From Clostridium sp. chh4-2 (GTDB lineage Bacteria; Bacillota; Clostridia; Lachnospirales; Lachnospiraceae): 64,000 nt of DNA. Of the stretch, positions 1-8,703 are shown in pieces. A program made the translations under genes and the position numbers. The notes under the pieces were generated by a model, which ran no database searches, was not told the DNA's origin, and saw only the letters and a list, made by a program, of their open reading frames with translations. The stretch lies in contig NZ_PKUU01000026.1 in the NCBI RefSeq assembly GCF_002899675.1, positions 46,343 to 110,342 on the forward strand, given 5' to 3'. Within the stretch, counting starts at the first letter, position 1. Every line of letters starts with the position of its first letter.

Positions 1-2
1 TG

Positions 3-233
3 TTAGGCTATGCCAGACAGCACAGGAAGTTCAGCTTCCGTCAGATGCTGGAACAGCAGACGGACAAGCTGGAAGTCGTGGTGTCATTTTTAGCGGTTTT
101 GGAGTTGATGAAGATCGGAAAGATCCATTTGGTTCAGGAACACATTTTTGACGATATGTACATAGAGGCACTGGAACCTGAGGGCGAAGAGGCGGAGCTG
201 GATTTAGAAGGCCTGGATGATTTTGAAGGATAG
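3..233 (+). CDS. scpA: Segregation and condensation protein A, C-terminal part (5' end outside window)
   Basis: The reading frame is open from the window edge and ends with TAG-type termination at 231-233, giving about 76 residues. ScpA is the kleisin that bridges SMC heads and binds ScpB in bacterial condensin. The visible part has the winged-helix-like C-terminal pattern (FLAVLELMKIGKIHLVQ followed by an acidic tail rich in E and D). The identification rests mainly on this pattern plus the immediate downstream scpB, nine bases away, which is the standard clostridial order. The start lies upstream of the window. Confidence 0.88.
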   Translation, partial: LGYARQHRKFSFRQMLEQQTDKLEVVVSFLAVLELMKIGKIHLVQEHIFDDMYIEALEPEGEEAELDLEGLDDFEG

Positions 234-242
234 GATCGTTTT

Positions 243-881
243 ATGGATGAAAAGGTGAAAAAAGAGGGCATTTACCGGAAAGCGGAATGGGAAGCGATTA
301 TAGAGGCCGTGTTGTTTACCATGGGCCGTTCCGTGGAACTCAAACAGCTGGCGGTTGCGATTGACCAGGATGAGAACACCGCCAGGGAAGTGGTGGAAAA
401 GCTGGCGGCCAGGTATGAAAAGCAAAAGGGCGGCATGAAGATTATCGAGCTGGAAGAGGCGTTTCAAATGTGCACCAGAGCCGAGTATTATGAGAATCTG
501 ATCAGGGTGGCTTCCGCCCCGAAAAAGCAGGTTCTGACGGAAGTGGTGCTGGAAACCCTGTCCATTATTGCATACAAACAGCCGGTGACCAAGATGGAGA
601 TTTCCAAGATCAGAGGGGTTACCTCCGATCATGCGGTAAACCGTCTGGTTGAATATGGTTTGGTATACGAAGTCGGAAGGCTGGACGCACCGGGCAGACC
701 GGCTTTATTTGCGACTACCGAGGAGTTTTTACGTAGGTTTGGCGTGGGATCGAAGACCGATCTGCCGACTATGAATCCGGAACAGGAAGAGGAGATCAAG
801 GCGGAGGTTCAGGAGGAGCTGGAATTCCGTTTGGGAGAAAATCAAAATGACCAGCCGCCTGAAAATGAAGCGGATTCATAA
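243..881 (+). CDS. scpB: Segregation and condensation protein B
   Basis: 212 residues, normal length for the family. ScpB dimers bind ScpA and regulate the SMC condensin complex on the nucleoid. Two winged-helix modules are visible; the second holds the family signature AYKQPVT (residues 110-116) with the following KMEISKIRGV, and the strong GRPALFATTEEFLRRFGV block lies at 151-168. The last 40 residues are acidic and probably unstructured. It follows scpA by nine bases, so the two are cotranscribed. A 33-bp-stem hairpin begins five bases after its stop codon. Confidence 0.95.
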   Translation: MDEKVKKEGIYRKAEWEAIIEAVLFTMGRSVELKQLAVAIDQDENTAREVVEKLAARYEKQKGGMKIIELEEAFQMCTRAEYYENLIRVASAPKKQVLTEVVLETLSIIAYKQPVTKMEISKIRGVTSDHAVNRLVEYGLVYEVGRLDAPGRPALFATTEEFLRRFGVGSKTDLPTMNPEQEEEIKAEVQEELEFRLGENQNDQPPENEADS

Positions 882-885
882 AGAA

Positions 886-975
886 GTTACTGTTCACGGC
901 TCCTGGGGCCTCTGCCGTCTGGTCCGGCTTGGCGCGGCATATACGGCAGAGGACCCAGGAGCCGCGAACAGTAAC
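886..975. repeat. Long inverted repeat (33-bp stem) directly after scpB
   Basis: Arm 886-918 is the reverse complement of arm 943-975 at 31 of 33 positions; the loop is 24 bases, GC-rich. No T-run follows on the plus strand, so it is not a textbook Rho-independent terminator, though it could end or stabilise the scpAB transcript. It also separates scpB from the nrdD promoter. Short open frames drawn through it are artefacts of the symmetry. Confidence 0.85.
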
Positions 976-1004
976 AGAAAGAACAATTTTAACGAAAAAC
1001 AGCC

Positions 1005-1033
1005 TTGACTACACAGGCGGTAAGTGTTACCAT
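1005..1033 (+). promoter_or_regulatory. Predicted sigma-A promoter of the nrdD-nrdG-dut operon
   Basis: TTGACT at 1005-1010, 17-base spacer, TACCAT at 1028-1033, with an extended -10 TG at 1025-1026. It lies between the scpB hairpin and the NrdR boxes and reads toward nrdD. Confidence 0.6.
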
Positions 1034-1046
1034 TTAGAAGTAGGTC

Positions 1047-1094
1047 GCACAGCATATAGAGAATATGTGACAAATAAAACACAATATATAGTAT
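1047..1094 (+). promoter_or_regulatory. Tandem NrdR boxes upstream of nrdD
   Basis: The box at 1079-1094 fits the published NrdR consensus acaCwAtATaTwGtgt at 15 of 16 positions. A weaker box (about 11 of 16) lies at 1047-1062, exactly 32 bp upstream, about three helical turns, which is the pairing known for NrdR. NrdR is the ATP-cone repressor of ribonucleotide reductase genes. The boxes lie downstream of the predicted -10, where a bound repressor would block initiation or clearance. Confidence 0.75.
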
Positions 1095-1123
1095 TTTGAT
1101 AAATGGAATTAGGAGGAATGGGA

Positions 1124-3256
1124 TTGGACTGCAACGAGATTAAAGTGGTGAAAAAAGACGGTACGAGGGAGGATTTCAATGTCCAGAAGGTCGTAGTCGC
1201 GGTTAATAAGTCGGCAAACAGGGCAATGATTACATTTACCCAGGCGGAGATTAATTTTATCTGTCAGTTTGTAGAAGAGAAAGCGGCAGCGCTGAACGAA
1301 CGGTATATCCCCATCGCACAGATGCACAATCTGGTGGAAGGAGCGCTTGAAAAGGTTAATCCTCAGGTGGCTAAGAGTTACCGGGATTACCGCAATTACA
1401 AGCAGGATTTCGTACAGATGCTGGATGAGGTTTACAAGAAGAGCCAGTCCATCATGTATATCGGCGATAAAGAGAACAGCAATACGGACAGCGCGCTGGT
1501 ATCCACCAAAAGAAGTCTTATTTTCAACGAGTTAAATAAATCATTATATCAAAAGTTTTTCATGACCGTGGAGGAATTACAGGCCTGCCGCGAAGGATAT
1601 ATCTATATCCACGATATGTCCGCAAGGCGTGATACCATGAACTGCTGCCTGTTCGATGTAAAGAATGTGCTGACAGGCGGATTTGAGATGGGCAACTTAT
1701 GGTACAATGAGCCTAAGACCCTGGATGTAGCATTTGACGTAATTGGAGATATCGTACTCAGCGCCGCCAGCCAACAGTATGGCGGTTTTACTGTCCCCAA
1801 TGTGGAAGAGATTCTGGCTCCATACGCTGAGATCTCCTATGAGAAATACATCGATAAATACGAAAGACTGGGACTGAACCATGAAAAGGCCGAATCCGTG
1901 GCCTGGGATGATATACAAAGAGACATGGAACAGGGATTCCAGGGCTGGGAGTATAAGTTCAATTCCGTATCCTCAAGCCGCGGCGATTATCCGTTTATCA
2001 CCATGACGGCGGGAACGGGTACCAGCCGGTTTGCCAAGATGGCAACCATCACCATGCTGAATGTAAGACGGAAAGGCCAGGGAAAGAAAGGATGCAAAAA
2101 GCCGGTGCTCTTCCCCAAATTGGTATTTCTCTATGATGAAAAGCTTCATGGACCCGGCGGAGAGCTGGAAGACGTGTTTGAAGCCGGAATTGACTGCTCG
2201 TCAAAGACCATGTATCCCGACTGGCTGTCTCTGACAGGAAAGGGCTACATTGCCAGCATGTATAAACAGTACGGCAAGATCATTTCCCCTATGGGCTGCA
2301 GGGCGTTCCTTTCCCCGTGGTATGAAAGAGGGGGCATGTATCCGGCCGACGATCAGGATGTGCCTGTATTCGTAGGACGGTTTAACATAGGCGCTGTCAG
2401 CCTTCACCTTCCGATGATTCTGGCAAAGGCCAGACAGGAGAGCAGGGATTTCTACGAGGTGCTGGATTATTATCTGGAACTGATCCGCAAGATCCACATC
2501 AGAACTTATGCGTATCTGGGCGAGATGAGGGCTTCCACCAATCCGCTGGCTTACTGCGAAGGCGGCTTCTACGGCGGCCATCTGGGGCTTCACGATAAGA
2601 TTAAACCGCTTCTTAAAACGGCTACCGCATCCTTTGGTATCACCGCATTTAACGAGCTTCAGAGGCTGTACAACGGAAAGTCACTGGCAGAAGACGGACA
2701 GTTTGCACTGGAAACACTGGAACACATTAATAAGAAGATCAATGAATTTAAAGAGGCGGATGGCAATCTGTATGCGATCTATGCAACTCCGGCTGAAAAC
2801 CTGTGCGGACTTCAGGTAAAGCAGTTCCGCAACAAATACGGAATCATTGAAAATGTTTCCGACCGGGAGTATGTGAGCAACGGATTCCACTGCCACGTAA
2901 CAGAGGATATTACGCCGATTCAGAAACAGGATCTGGAATACCGGTTCTGGGAGCTTAGTAACGGCGGCAAGATCCAGTATGTAAAATACCCGATCGATTA
3001 CAACAGAGAAGCCATTAAAACCCTGGTCCGCAGGGCGATGGATTACGGTTTCTACGAGGGAGTCAACTTATCCCTGGCCTATTGCGACGACTGCGGGCAT
3101 CAGGAACTGGATATGGATGTCTGCCCGGTATGCGGAAGCAGGAACCTGACGAAGATTGAGCGTATGAACGGATATCTTTCCTATTCCCGCGTGAAAGGCG
3201 ATACAAGACTGAATGACGCCAAGATGGCAGAAATAGCAGAGAGGAAATCAATGTAA
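1124..3256 (+). CDS. nrdD: Anaerobic (class III) ribonucleoside-triphosphate reductase, first copy
   Basis: About 710 residues. Reduces ribonucleotides to deoxyribonucleotides without oxygen, using a glycyl radical installed by NrdG. An N-terminal ATP-cone (KKDGTREDFNVQKVV) senses ATP/dATP. The C-terminus has a four-cysteine zinc site (C654, C657, C667, C670) followed by RMNGY, the glycyl-radical loop with G683 as probable radical site. Start choice: AGGAGG at 1111-1116 is one base from ATG 1118 but seven bases from TTG 1124, so TTG 1124 is favoured over ATG 1103 or 1118. nrdG follows after two bases. It differs strongly from the second reductase at 6303, so it belongs to another subtype, not a recent duplicate. 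Confidence 0.93.
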   Translation: MDCNEIKVVKKDGTREDFNVQKVVVAVNKSANRAMITFTQAEINFICQFVEEKAAALNERYIPIAQMHNLVEGALEKVNPQVAKSYRDYRNYKQDFVQMLDEVYKKSQSIMYIGDKENSNTDSALVSTKRSLIFNELNKSLYQKFFMTVEELQACREGYIYIHDMSARRDTMNCCLFDVKNVLTGGFEMGNLWYNEPKTLDVAFDVIGDIVLSAASQQYGGFTVPNVEEILAPYAEISYEKYIDKYERLGLNHEKAESVAWDDIQRDMEQGFQGWEYKFNSVSSSRGDYPFITMTAGTGTSRFAKMATITMLNVRRKGQGKKGCKKPVLFPKLVFLYDEKLHGPGGELEDVFEAGIDCSSKTMYPDWLSLTGKGYIASMYKQYGKIISPMGCRAFLSPWYERGGMYPADDQDVPVFVGRFNIGAVSLHLPMILAKARQESRDFYEVLDYYLELIRKIHIRTYAYLGEMRASTNPLAYCEGGFYGGHLGLHDKIKPLLKTATASFGITAFNELQRLYNGKSLAEDGQFALETLEHINKKINEFKEADGNLYAIYATPAENLCGLQVKQFRNKYGIIENVSDREYVSNGFHCHVTEDITPIQKQDLEYRFWELSNGGKIQYVKYPIDYNREAIKTLVRRAMDYGFYEGVNLSLAYCDDCGHQELDMDVCPVCGSRNLTKIERMNGYLSYSRVKGDTRLNDAKMAEIAERKSM

Positions 3257-3258
3257 TT

Positions 3259-3750
3259 ATGCGTTACCATAATATAACGAAAGACGACATGCTGAACGGA
3301 GATGGTCTGCGGGTGGTTCTGTGGACATCCGGATGCAATCATAATTGTAAAGAGTGCCATAATCCGATTACCTGGGATATCAGAGGGGGAATCCCCTTTG
3401 ACCAGGCAGCAAAAGACGAACTGTTCGAAGAACTGGAAAAACCGTACGTATCAGGAGTCACGCTGAGCGGAGGAGATCCGCTTCACCCTGACAACAGGGA
3501 AGACATAAGCAGTCTGATTGATGAGATCTGCGAACGGTTCCCCAATAAGACCATCTGGCTGTATACCGGTTATGAATGGGAAAGTATCAGCAGTCTTCCA
3601 TGTATCCGCAAGGTGGATGTGGTGGTAGACGGAGAATTTGTAGTGGCTTTGAAAGACGCGAAGCTGCATTGGAGGGGAAGCTCGAATCAGAGAGTGATCG
3701 ATGTGCAGAGATCCCTGTTAACAGGAGAAGTTGTTCTCCATGAAAGCTGA
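3259..3750 (+). CDS. nrdG: Anaerobic ribonucleotide reductase activating protein (radical SAM)
   Basis: 163 residues, normal for NrdG. A radical SAM enzyme that cleaves S-adenosylmethionine at a 4Fe-4S cluster to generate the glycyl radical on NrdD. The cluster motif CxxxCxxC is C26, C30, C33 (CNHNCKEC), and a GGDP-type SAM contact is seen in TLSGGDPLHP. It begins two bases after nrdD, so translation is probably coupled. It is the only activase in the window and may have to serve both reductases. Confidence 0.95.
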   Translation: MRYHNITKDDMLNGDGLRVVLWTSGCNHNCKECHNPITWDIRGGIPFDQAAKDELFEELEKPYVSGVTLSGGDPLHPDNREDISSLIDEICERFPNKTIWLYTGYEWESISSLPCIRKVDVVVDGEFVVALKDAKLHWRGSSNQRVIDVQRSLLTGEVVLHES

Positions 3751-3765
3751 AAGGAAAACTGGTTT

Positions 3766-4200
3766 ATGCCTGACATTAAGATTAAATATTTTACCGACAA
3801 GATTGAGAGACTCAGATACATCGACGGAAAATCCGACTGGATCGATTTAAGAGCTGCCGAAGAAATTGAGATGAAGGCAGGAGAATTTAAGCTGATTCCC
3901 CTTGGAGTGGCTATGGAGCTGCCGAAAGGCTATGAGGCACATATTGTGCCGAGAAGCAGCACATTTAAAAACTATGGGGTGATTCAGACCAACCACATGG
4001 GAGTTGTGGATGAATCCTACTGCGGCGACGGGGACCAGTGGTTTTTCCCGGCATATGCGCTGCGGGACACTGTGATCAGCGCCAATGACCGCATCTGCCA
4101 GTTCCGCATCATGGAACACCAGCCGGCGATTTCATTTATGGAGACCGACAAACTGGGACATGAGGACAGAGGCGGACACGGAAGTACCGGAAAAGAGTAG
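3766..4200 (+). CDS. dut: dUTP diphosphatase (dUTPase)
   Basis: 144 residues. Hydrolyses dUTP to dUMP and pyrophosphate, keeping uracil out of DNA and feeding dTMP synthesis. All five trimeric-dUTPase motifs are present: DLRA near 27, PRSS at 62-65, GVVDESYCGD at 79-88, DRICQFRI at 108-115 and the P-loop-like RGGHGSTG at 135-142. The gene is 15 bases after nrdG, so NrdR control probably covers both dNTP production and sanitation. Confidence 0.93.
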   Translation: MPDIKIKYFTDKIERLRYIDGKSDWIDLRAAEEIEMKAGEFKLIPLGVAMELPKGYEAHIVPRSSTFKNYGVIQTNHMGVVDESYCGDGDQWFFPAYALRDTVISANDRICQFRIMEHQPAISFMETDKLGHEDRGGHGSTGKE

Positions 4201-4232
4201 TCAGCTGCCCATGGCGGCGGAATTGAGGATAT

Positions 4233-4997
4233 ATGAGACGGGTTGTGATTTTGGCAGGGGCGGCATTAATAAGCATGTCGCTGATTACAGGGTGCCAGGG
4301 GAAAAGCAAAGAACGGTATACGCTCAGGGACACGGGGATTGAACAGCTGAATTCGGAAGATTATGAAGGCGCCATCGATTCCTTCGGCCAGGCTTTGGAA
4401 CTTTCCAAGGGAATGGTGGATGATTTTGAACTGGATGTATTAAAATACAGGGCGGAGGCAGAATATAAGGCAGGAGATTATGAAGCGGCTGCCCACAGCT
4501 ATGGGATTATGATACAGGTGGACGGCGAAAAGCCGGAATATCTGAATTACCGCTGTCTGAGCCTTATTTTGGCAGGCCAGACGGACCAGGCGTTAGAGGA
4601 TTTTACCAAATCCTATGCCATGGATAAACAGGCTCCCGGTTCTGAAGAAGCGCTTCTGGCGCTGGGATCGGCATTAGAGGAGCAGGGCCGCCACGACGAT
4701 GCCATCGCTTTATACAATTCGGCGGTTGCGGACGGGGCGAATAATTCGGAGCTTTATAACCGGATGGGCCTCTGTATGATTGACAATGAGGATTATGACC
4801 AGGCGATTTCTTATTTTGAGAAGGGAATCAGCGCAGGTGAAGGAGATGCCCTGGCGGAACTGTATTTTAACCAGGCCGTTGCCTATGAATACAAGGGTGA
4901 GTTTTCAAAGGCGTTGGAATTGTTTGAAAAATACAACAGTACATACGGTCCAAACGAACAGGCGGACCGGGAAATAGCATTTTTGAAAACACGATAA
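4233..4997 (+). CDS. Tetratricopeptide-repeat lipoprotein
   Basis: 254 residues. The first 20 residues form a lipoprotein signal ending in LITG-C, so Cys21 would be lipidated and the protein anchored outside the membrane. The rest is a run of TPR-like helices with the A/Y/F spacing of the fold (for example EDYEGAIDSFGQALEL, GDYEAAAHSYGIMIQ, EDYDQAISYFEKGIS, GEFSKALELFEKYN). TPR domains bind other proteins; no partner can be named. Short spacing on both sides suggests cotranscription between dut and hflX. Confidence 0.8.
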   Translation: MRRVVILAGAALISMSLITGCQGKSKERYTLRDTGIEQLNSEDYEGAIDSFGQALELSKGMVDDFELDVLKYRAEAEYKAGDYEAAAHSYGIMIQVDGEKPEYLNYRCLSLILAGQTDQALEDFTKSYAMDKQAPGSEEALLALGSALEEQGRHDDAIALYNSAVADGANNSELYNRMGLCMIDNEDYDQAISYFEKGISAGEGDALAELYFNQAVAYEYKGEFSKALELFEKYNSTYGPNEQADREIAFLKTR

Positions 4998-5021
4998 TCA
5001 GACTGGTATTGAGAGGCGAAG

Positions 5022-6269
5022 ATGGCGGAATTATACGATTTAAAAGAAGTGGAAGAGCGGGTGATCCTGATTGCGGCAAGCGTAAGCGATGAGGATGACA
5101 CGGAAGCATCGGTGGAAGAGCTGGAAGAACTGGTGAAGACAGCCGGTGCCGTAACGGTTGACAAGATAATCCAGAAAAGGGAACGGGTGCACCCCGGAAC
5201 CTATCTTGGAAAAGGTAAATTGGAAGAAGTGAGGGAGCGGATCTGGGAACTGAACGCCACCGGAGTGGTGTGTGATGATGAACTGTCACCGGCCCAGCTG
5301 CGCAACCTGGAAACGATACTGGATACAAAAGTGATGGACAGAACCATGGTGATCCTGGACATCTTTGCATCCAGAGCCACCACCAGCGAAGGCAAGATCC
5401 AGGTGGAGCTGGCACAGTTAAAATACCGTGCGGCCAGGCTGGTGGGACTCAGAAGCTCGCTTTCCCGTCTGGGAGGCGGAATCGGAACGAGAGGGCCCGG
5501 CGAGAAAAAGCTGGAGATGGACCGCCGTCTGATTCACGAGAGGATCAGCCAGTTAAAGGCGGAACTCAGGAATGTGGAGCGCCACCGGGAGGTGAACCGG
5601 CAGCAGAGAAGCAGAACCCACACTCCGGTAGCTGCCATTGTGGGATACACCAATGCGGGAAAATCAACGCTGTTAAACTATCTGACAGGAGCGGGCATTC
5701 TGGCGGAGGATAAATTATTCGCCACATTGGACCCCACCACCAGGAATTTAGAGCTGCCAAGCGGCCAGCAGATGCTGCTGACCGATACGGTAGGATTTAT
5801 ACGGAAGCTGCCTCATCATCTGATCGAGGCATTTAAAAGCACTCTGGAGGAGGCCAAATACAGCGATATCATACTGCATGTGGTGGACTGCTCCAATCCG
5901 CAGATGGACATACAGATGTATGTTGTCTACGACACATTGAAGGAATTGGGTATTCATGATAAGATAATGGTTACCGTCTTTAATAAGATTGATGAGGAAC
6001 CGTTGGACATCATTTTAAGAGATATGAAAGCCGATTATCAGGTTAAGATATCGGCGAAAACAGGACAGGGAACGGATGGACTGTTAAAGGTTCTGGACGA
6101 TATTTTAAGGAACCAGAAGGTGTATCTGGAAAAGGTTTATTCTTACCAGGATGCTGGTAAGATCCAGCTGATCAGAAAATACGGGCAGCTGCTTTCAGAA
6201 GAATACCGGGAGGACGGGATTGAAGTGAAAGCATATGTGCCTTCTGAACTGTTTGGGCAACTGATATAA
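5022..6269 (+). CDS. hflX: GTPase HflX
   Basis: 415 residues, full length. HflX is a GTPase that binds the 50S subunit and splits stalled ribosomes, linked to stress survival. The N-terminal HflX domain contains the GTRGPGEKKLE signature starting at 155, followed by a coiled-coil linker. The G domain has GYTNAGKST (208-216), DTVGFI (255-260) and NKID (about 318-321). It lies between the lipoprotein gene and the second nrdD. Confidence 0.95.
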   Translation: MAELYDLKEVEERVILIAASVSDEDDTEASVEELEELVKTAGAVTVDKIIQKRERVHPGTYLGKGKLEEVRERIWELNATGVVCDDELSPAQLRNLETILDTKVMDRTMVILDIFASRATTSEGKIQVELAQLKYRAARLVGLRSSLSRLGGGIGTRGPGEKKLEMDRRLIHERISQLKAELRNVERHREVNRQQRSRTHTPVAAIVGYTNAGKSTLLNYLTGAGILAEDKLFATLDPTTRNLELPSGQQMLLTDTVGFIRKLPHHLIEAFKSTLEEAKYSDIILHVVDCSNPQMDIQMYVVYDTLKELGIHDKIMVTVFNKIDEEPLDIILRDMKADYQVKISAKTGQGTDGLLKVLDDILRNQKVYLEKVYSYQDAGKIQLIRKYGQLLSEEYREDGIEVKAYVPSELFGQLI

Positions 6270-6302
6270 CAAGAAGCGGTAGGTAGGAAAGGAGCTAGTG
6301 TA

Positions 6303-8669
6303 ATGATTAACGTAATAAAACGAGATGGGGAAAAAGCTGAGTTCAGCCTGGTGAAAATTACGGAGGCCATTAAAAAAGCGTTTAAGGCAACCGGAAAGGA
6401 CTATAACAACGAGATTCTGGAATTGTTATCTTTGAGGGTAACGGCTGATTTTCAGGATAAGATGCATGACGGAACGGTTTCCGTAGAGCAGATTCAGGAC
6501 AGCGTGGAACACGTTCTGGAGCAGACCGGATATACCGACGTGGCGAAAGCTTATATTTTATACAGAAAACAGCGTGAGAAAATCCGTAATATGAAAAATA
6601 CCATTCTGGATTATAAAGACGTGGTGAACAGTTATGTAAAAGTGGAGGACTGGCGTGTAAAAGAGAACTCCACGGTTACTTATTCCGTAGGCGGACTGAT
6701 TTTAAGCAACTCCGGAGCGGTAACGGCAAACTACTGGCTGTCTGAGATCTACGATCAGGAGATCGCGGAAGCCCACCGCAATGCGGACATCCACATTCAC
6801 GATCTGTCCATGCTGACCGGTTACTGTGCCGGATGGTCTTTAAAACAGCTGCTGATGGAAGGCCTTGGCGGAATTACCGGAAAGATCACCTCATCTCCGG
6901 CAAAACACCTTTCCGTTCTCTGCAACCAGATGGTTAACTTTTTAGGCATCATGCAGAATGAATGGGCGGGCGCACAGGCATTTTCCTCCTTCGATACTTA
7001 CCTGGCTCCTTTTGTTAAAGCAGATAACCTTTCCTACCCTGAAGTGAAAAAATGTATTGAAGCATTTATTTACGGCGTAAACACCCCGAGCCGCTGGGGA
7101 ACACAGGCGCCGTTCTCCAACATTACGCTGGACTGGACCGTTCCCAATGATATGGCGGAGCTTCCTGCCATTATCGGCGGAAAGAACGCTGATTTTAAAT
7201 ACAAAGACTGCAAAAAAGAGATGGATATGATCAACCGCGCGTTCATTGAAACCATGATCGAAGGCGATGCCAACGGGCGTGGATTCCAGTATCCGATTCC
7301 TACATATTCCATAACCAGAGATTTTGACTGGTCTGATACTGAGAACAACCGTCTCTTATTTGAGATGACTTCCAAATACGGAACGCCTTATTTCTCAAAC
7401 TATATCAACAGCGATATGGAACCAAGCGATGTGAGAAGCATGTGCTGCAGACTTCGTCTGGACCTTCGCGAACTGCGCAAGAAAACAGGCGGCTTCTTCG
7501 GTTCCGGAGAGAGCACCGGTTCAGTAGGCGTTGTTACCATCAACATGCCGAGAATCGCATTTGTGGCAAAGGATGAAAGAGATTTTTATACAAGGCTGGA
7601 CCGCATGATGGATATCTCCGCCCGTTCCTTAAAGGCAAAACGTGAGGTAATCACAAAACTGCTGAACAGCGGACTGTATCCATATACAAAGCGTTATTTA
7701 GGAACATTTGAGAACCATTTCTCCACCATCGGACTGATCGGTATGAATGAAGTGGGACTGAATGCAAAATGGCTGGGAGGGGATTTAACCGATCCGAAAA
7801 CACTGGCCTTTACAAAGGACGTATTAAACCACATGAGAGAACGTCTTGTGGTTTACCAGGAGGAATACGGCGATCTGTACAACTTGGAGGCAACTCCTGC
7901 CGAGTCCACCACCTACCGTCTGGCGAAACACGACAAAGCACGCTATCCCGGCATCAAGACAGCAGGACATGAAGGCGATACCCCTTATTATACCAACAGT
8001 TCCCATCTGCCGGTTGACTGTACGGCCGATGTATTCGAAGCTTTGGATGTTCAGGATGAACTTCAGACCCTGTACACATCCGGAACCGTTTTCCATGCGT
8101 TCCTGGGAGAAAAGCTTCCTGACTGGCAGGCGGCCGCAAAACTGGTTCATACCATTGCCGAGAATTATAAGCTGCCTTATTACACGCTGTCACCTACCTA
8201 TTCCATCTGTAAAGACCATGGATATCTGTCGGGTGAACATTTCACCTGCCCGATCTGTGGAAAGGAATCGGAAGTTTACAGCAGAATTACCGGCTATTAC
8301 CGCCCGGTTAAGAACTGGAACGAAGGAAAGACCCAGGAATACAAGAACCGTACCACTTATGACCTGTCTAATTCAGCGCTGAAAAAGGGAACGGAAGCTG
8401 CGACCAAGATCGTGGAAGCCGCGGCTAAGTCTGAAAAAGACATGCCGGTAGGAACCTTTTTATTTACTACGAAGACCTGCCCTAACTGCAAGATGGCTAA
8501 GGAATTCTTAAAGGATGTGGACTATCAGGTAGTGGATGCGGAGGAAAACCCGGATCTGACCGGAAAATTCGGCATCATGCAGGCTCCTACTCTGGTCGTG
8601 GTAAAAGACGGACAGATTAAAAAATATGTGAATGCCAGCAATATTAAGAAGTTTACAGAGACGAGATAA
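6303..8669 (+). CDS. nrdD: Anaerobic ribonucleoside-triphosphate reductase with C-terminal thioredoxin-like domain
   Basis: 788 residues. N-terminal ATP-cone (about 1-95), the class III catalytic barrel (SVGVVTINMPR near 400), a zinc site using C636, C649 and C652 with nearby histidines, and the radical loop SRITGYYRPVKNW with G664. Beyond the usual end there is an alanine/lysine-rich linker and, from about 714, a thioredoxin/glutaredoxin-fold domain with CPNC at 726-729 and the cis-proline region QAPTLVVV. Class III enzymes use either formate or a thioredoxin-type protein as reductant; the fusion suggests this copy carries its own disulfide reductant (inference). AAAGGAG precedes the ATG. 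No NrdR box was seen close upstream. Confidence 0.93.
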   Translation: MINVIKRDGEKAEFSLVKITEAIKKAFKATGKDYNNEILELLSLRVTADFQDKMHDGTVSVEQIQDSVEHVLEQTGYTDVAKAYILYRKQREKIRNMKNTILDYKDVVNSYVKVEDWRVKENSTVTYSVGGLILSNSGAVTANYWLSEIYDQEIAEAHRNADIHIHDLSMLTGYCAGWSLKQLLMEGLGGITGKITSSPAKHLSVLCNQMVNFLGIMQNEWAGAQAFSSFDTYLAPFVKADNLSYPEVKKCIEAFIYGVNTPSRWGTQAPFSNITLDWTVPNDMAELPAIIGGKNADFKYKDCKKEMDMINRAFIETMIEGDANGRGFQYPIPTYSITRDFDWSDTENNRLLFEMTSKYGTPYFSNYINSDMEPSDVRSMCCRLRLDLRELRKKTGGFFGSGESTGSVGVVTINMPRIAFVAKDERDFYTRLDRMMDISARSLKAKREVITKLLNSGLYPYTKRYLGTFENHFSTIGLIGMNEVGLNAKWLGGDLTDPKTLAFTKDVLNHMRERLVVYQEEYGDLYNLEATPAESTTYRLAKHDKARYPGIKTAGHEGDTPYYTNSSHLPVDCTADVFEALDVQDELQTLYTSGTVFHAFLGEKLPDWQAAAKLVHTIAENYKLPYYTLSPTYSICKDHGYLSGEHFTCPICGKESEVYSRITGYYRPVKNWNEGKTQEYKNRTTYDLSNSALKKGTEAATKIVEAAAKSEKDMPVGTFLFTTKTCPNCKMAKEFLKDVDYQVVDAEENPDLTGKFGIMQAPTLVVVKDGQIKKYVNASNIKKFTETR

Positions 8670-8703
8670 GCCATTGTAAACCGCACCGGCATAGGAGGAA
8701 ATT

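Noticed and set aside
894..1082. 62-codon minus-strand frame
   Set aside because: It covers the 33-bp hairpin and the nrdD promoter and NrdR boxes; no ribosome site.
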